NCBI GenBank assembly: GCA_003427395.1
Contig: BFEA01000346.1
Location: forward strand, 1,263,032-1,327,031
Length of the DNA stretch: 64,000 nt
Direction: 5' to 3'
DNA from: Chara braunii
Lineage: Eukaryota > Streptophyta > Charophyceae > Charales > Characeae
This document shows positions 63,766 through 64,000 of the stretch, piece by piece. Positions within the stretch are counted from its first letter, which is position 1. Each line of letters opens with the position of its first letter. The notes under the pieces are model-generated. The model did no database searches. It was not told where the DNA came from and worked only from the letters and a program-made list of their open reading frames with translations. A program made the position numbers and the translations under genes.

Positions 63766-64000
63766 AGGTTCCCACTGGCCCACGTTGCTGTTGTCGTCAT
63801 CAGCGTGAAGAAGGAGAGGCGCCAGCTGGGCGCCACGTCAGCATCTGTGTCCCGCTGCCCCGTGCGTGCGTGCGCTCAAGCATCTGCGCGCTCGTGAACC
63901 GCGAGTCAAGGGAGAGGTCCGCCGCGAAAAAGAGAGTGCTGGTGGAGGAAGGAGCTGCCATAGCCGCTCCGCTGCAGAAGGACGCCGTATACCTGCAAGA
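63766..64000 (+). other. Leader of gypsy element E, cut by the window edge
   Basis: GC-rich untranslated sequence after the primer-binding site. Gag would lie beyond base 64000. Confidence 0.5.

Overview
The window is a repeat-rich stretch of a large eukaryotic nuclear genome. A green plant or streptophyte alga is most likely. The evidence is a DUF659-type hAT transposase, chromodomain-type Ty3/gypsy elements, a tRNA-iMet-type primer-binding site (63754-63765) and L1-like LINEs with a CCHC ORF1 and a zf-RVT tail. A Chara-like charophyte is my best guess and is not proven. I found no convincing host gene, no tRNA or nuclear rRNA gene and no CRISPR array. Most long reading frames belong to transposable elements, and most of those are broken.

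Left part (1-12000): Ty3/gypsy element A lies on the minus strand. Its 5' LTR is 10929-11997, gag is 10450-7862 and protease/RT runs off the left edge. Two DNA elements interrupt it. A 7.17-kb hAT transposon (683-7853) has matched terminal inverted repeats and an 8-bp target duplication. An 864-bp TTAA-flanked TIR element sits at 8668-9531. The hAT carries a BED-finger frame, an intact-looking 601-residue DUF659/hAT transposase frame, and a 703-residue acidic/Gly-Arg-rich frame separated from the transposase by one in-frame TGA.

Middle (12000-33777): simple and tandem repeats come first (12600-18540). Ty3/gypsy element B follows on the plus strand (19001-27987), with both LTRs, a polypurine tract and degenerate gag-pol. 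Then come an unassigned GC-patchy block and a truncated minus-strand LINE (about 31510-29112).

33778-49160: a plus-strand LINE (about 33900 to a poly(A) ending at 43255) carries a hAT-like non-autonomous element with a G-rich core (38269-38782) and a second TTAA element (42393-43235). It is followed by Ty3/gypsy element C (43267-49140), which is broken by a third TTAA-type insertion and by a 347-bp insertion with a 5-bp duplication.

Right part (49160-64000): mostly non-coding tandem modules. It also holds the 3' half and LTR of gypsy D (minus, 57580-59760), a large inverted-repeat element (62091-62584), and an LTR plus primer-binding site of the same family as D on the plus strand (62757-63765).

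Assembly quality matters here. A 305-base N gap sits in a GA repeat (1189-1493). Two exact copies of a 38-bp Nextera mate-pair junction adapter are embedded at 33778-33815 and 53291-53328, the second inside an artefactual 180-bp duplication. Order and copy number around those points should not be trusted.
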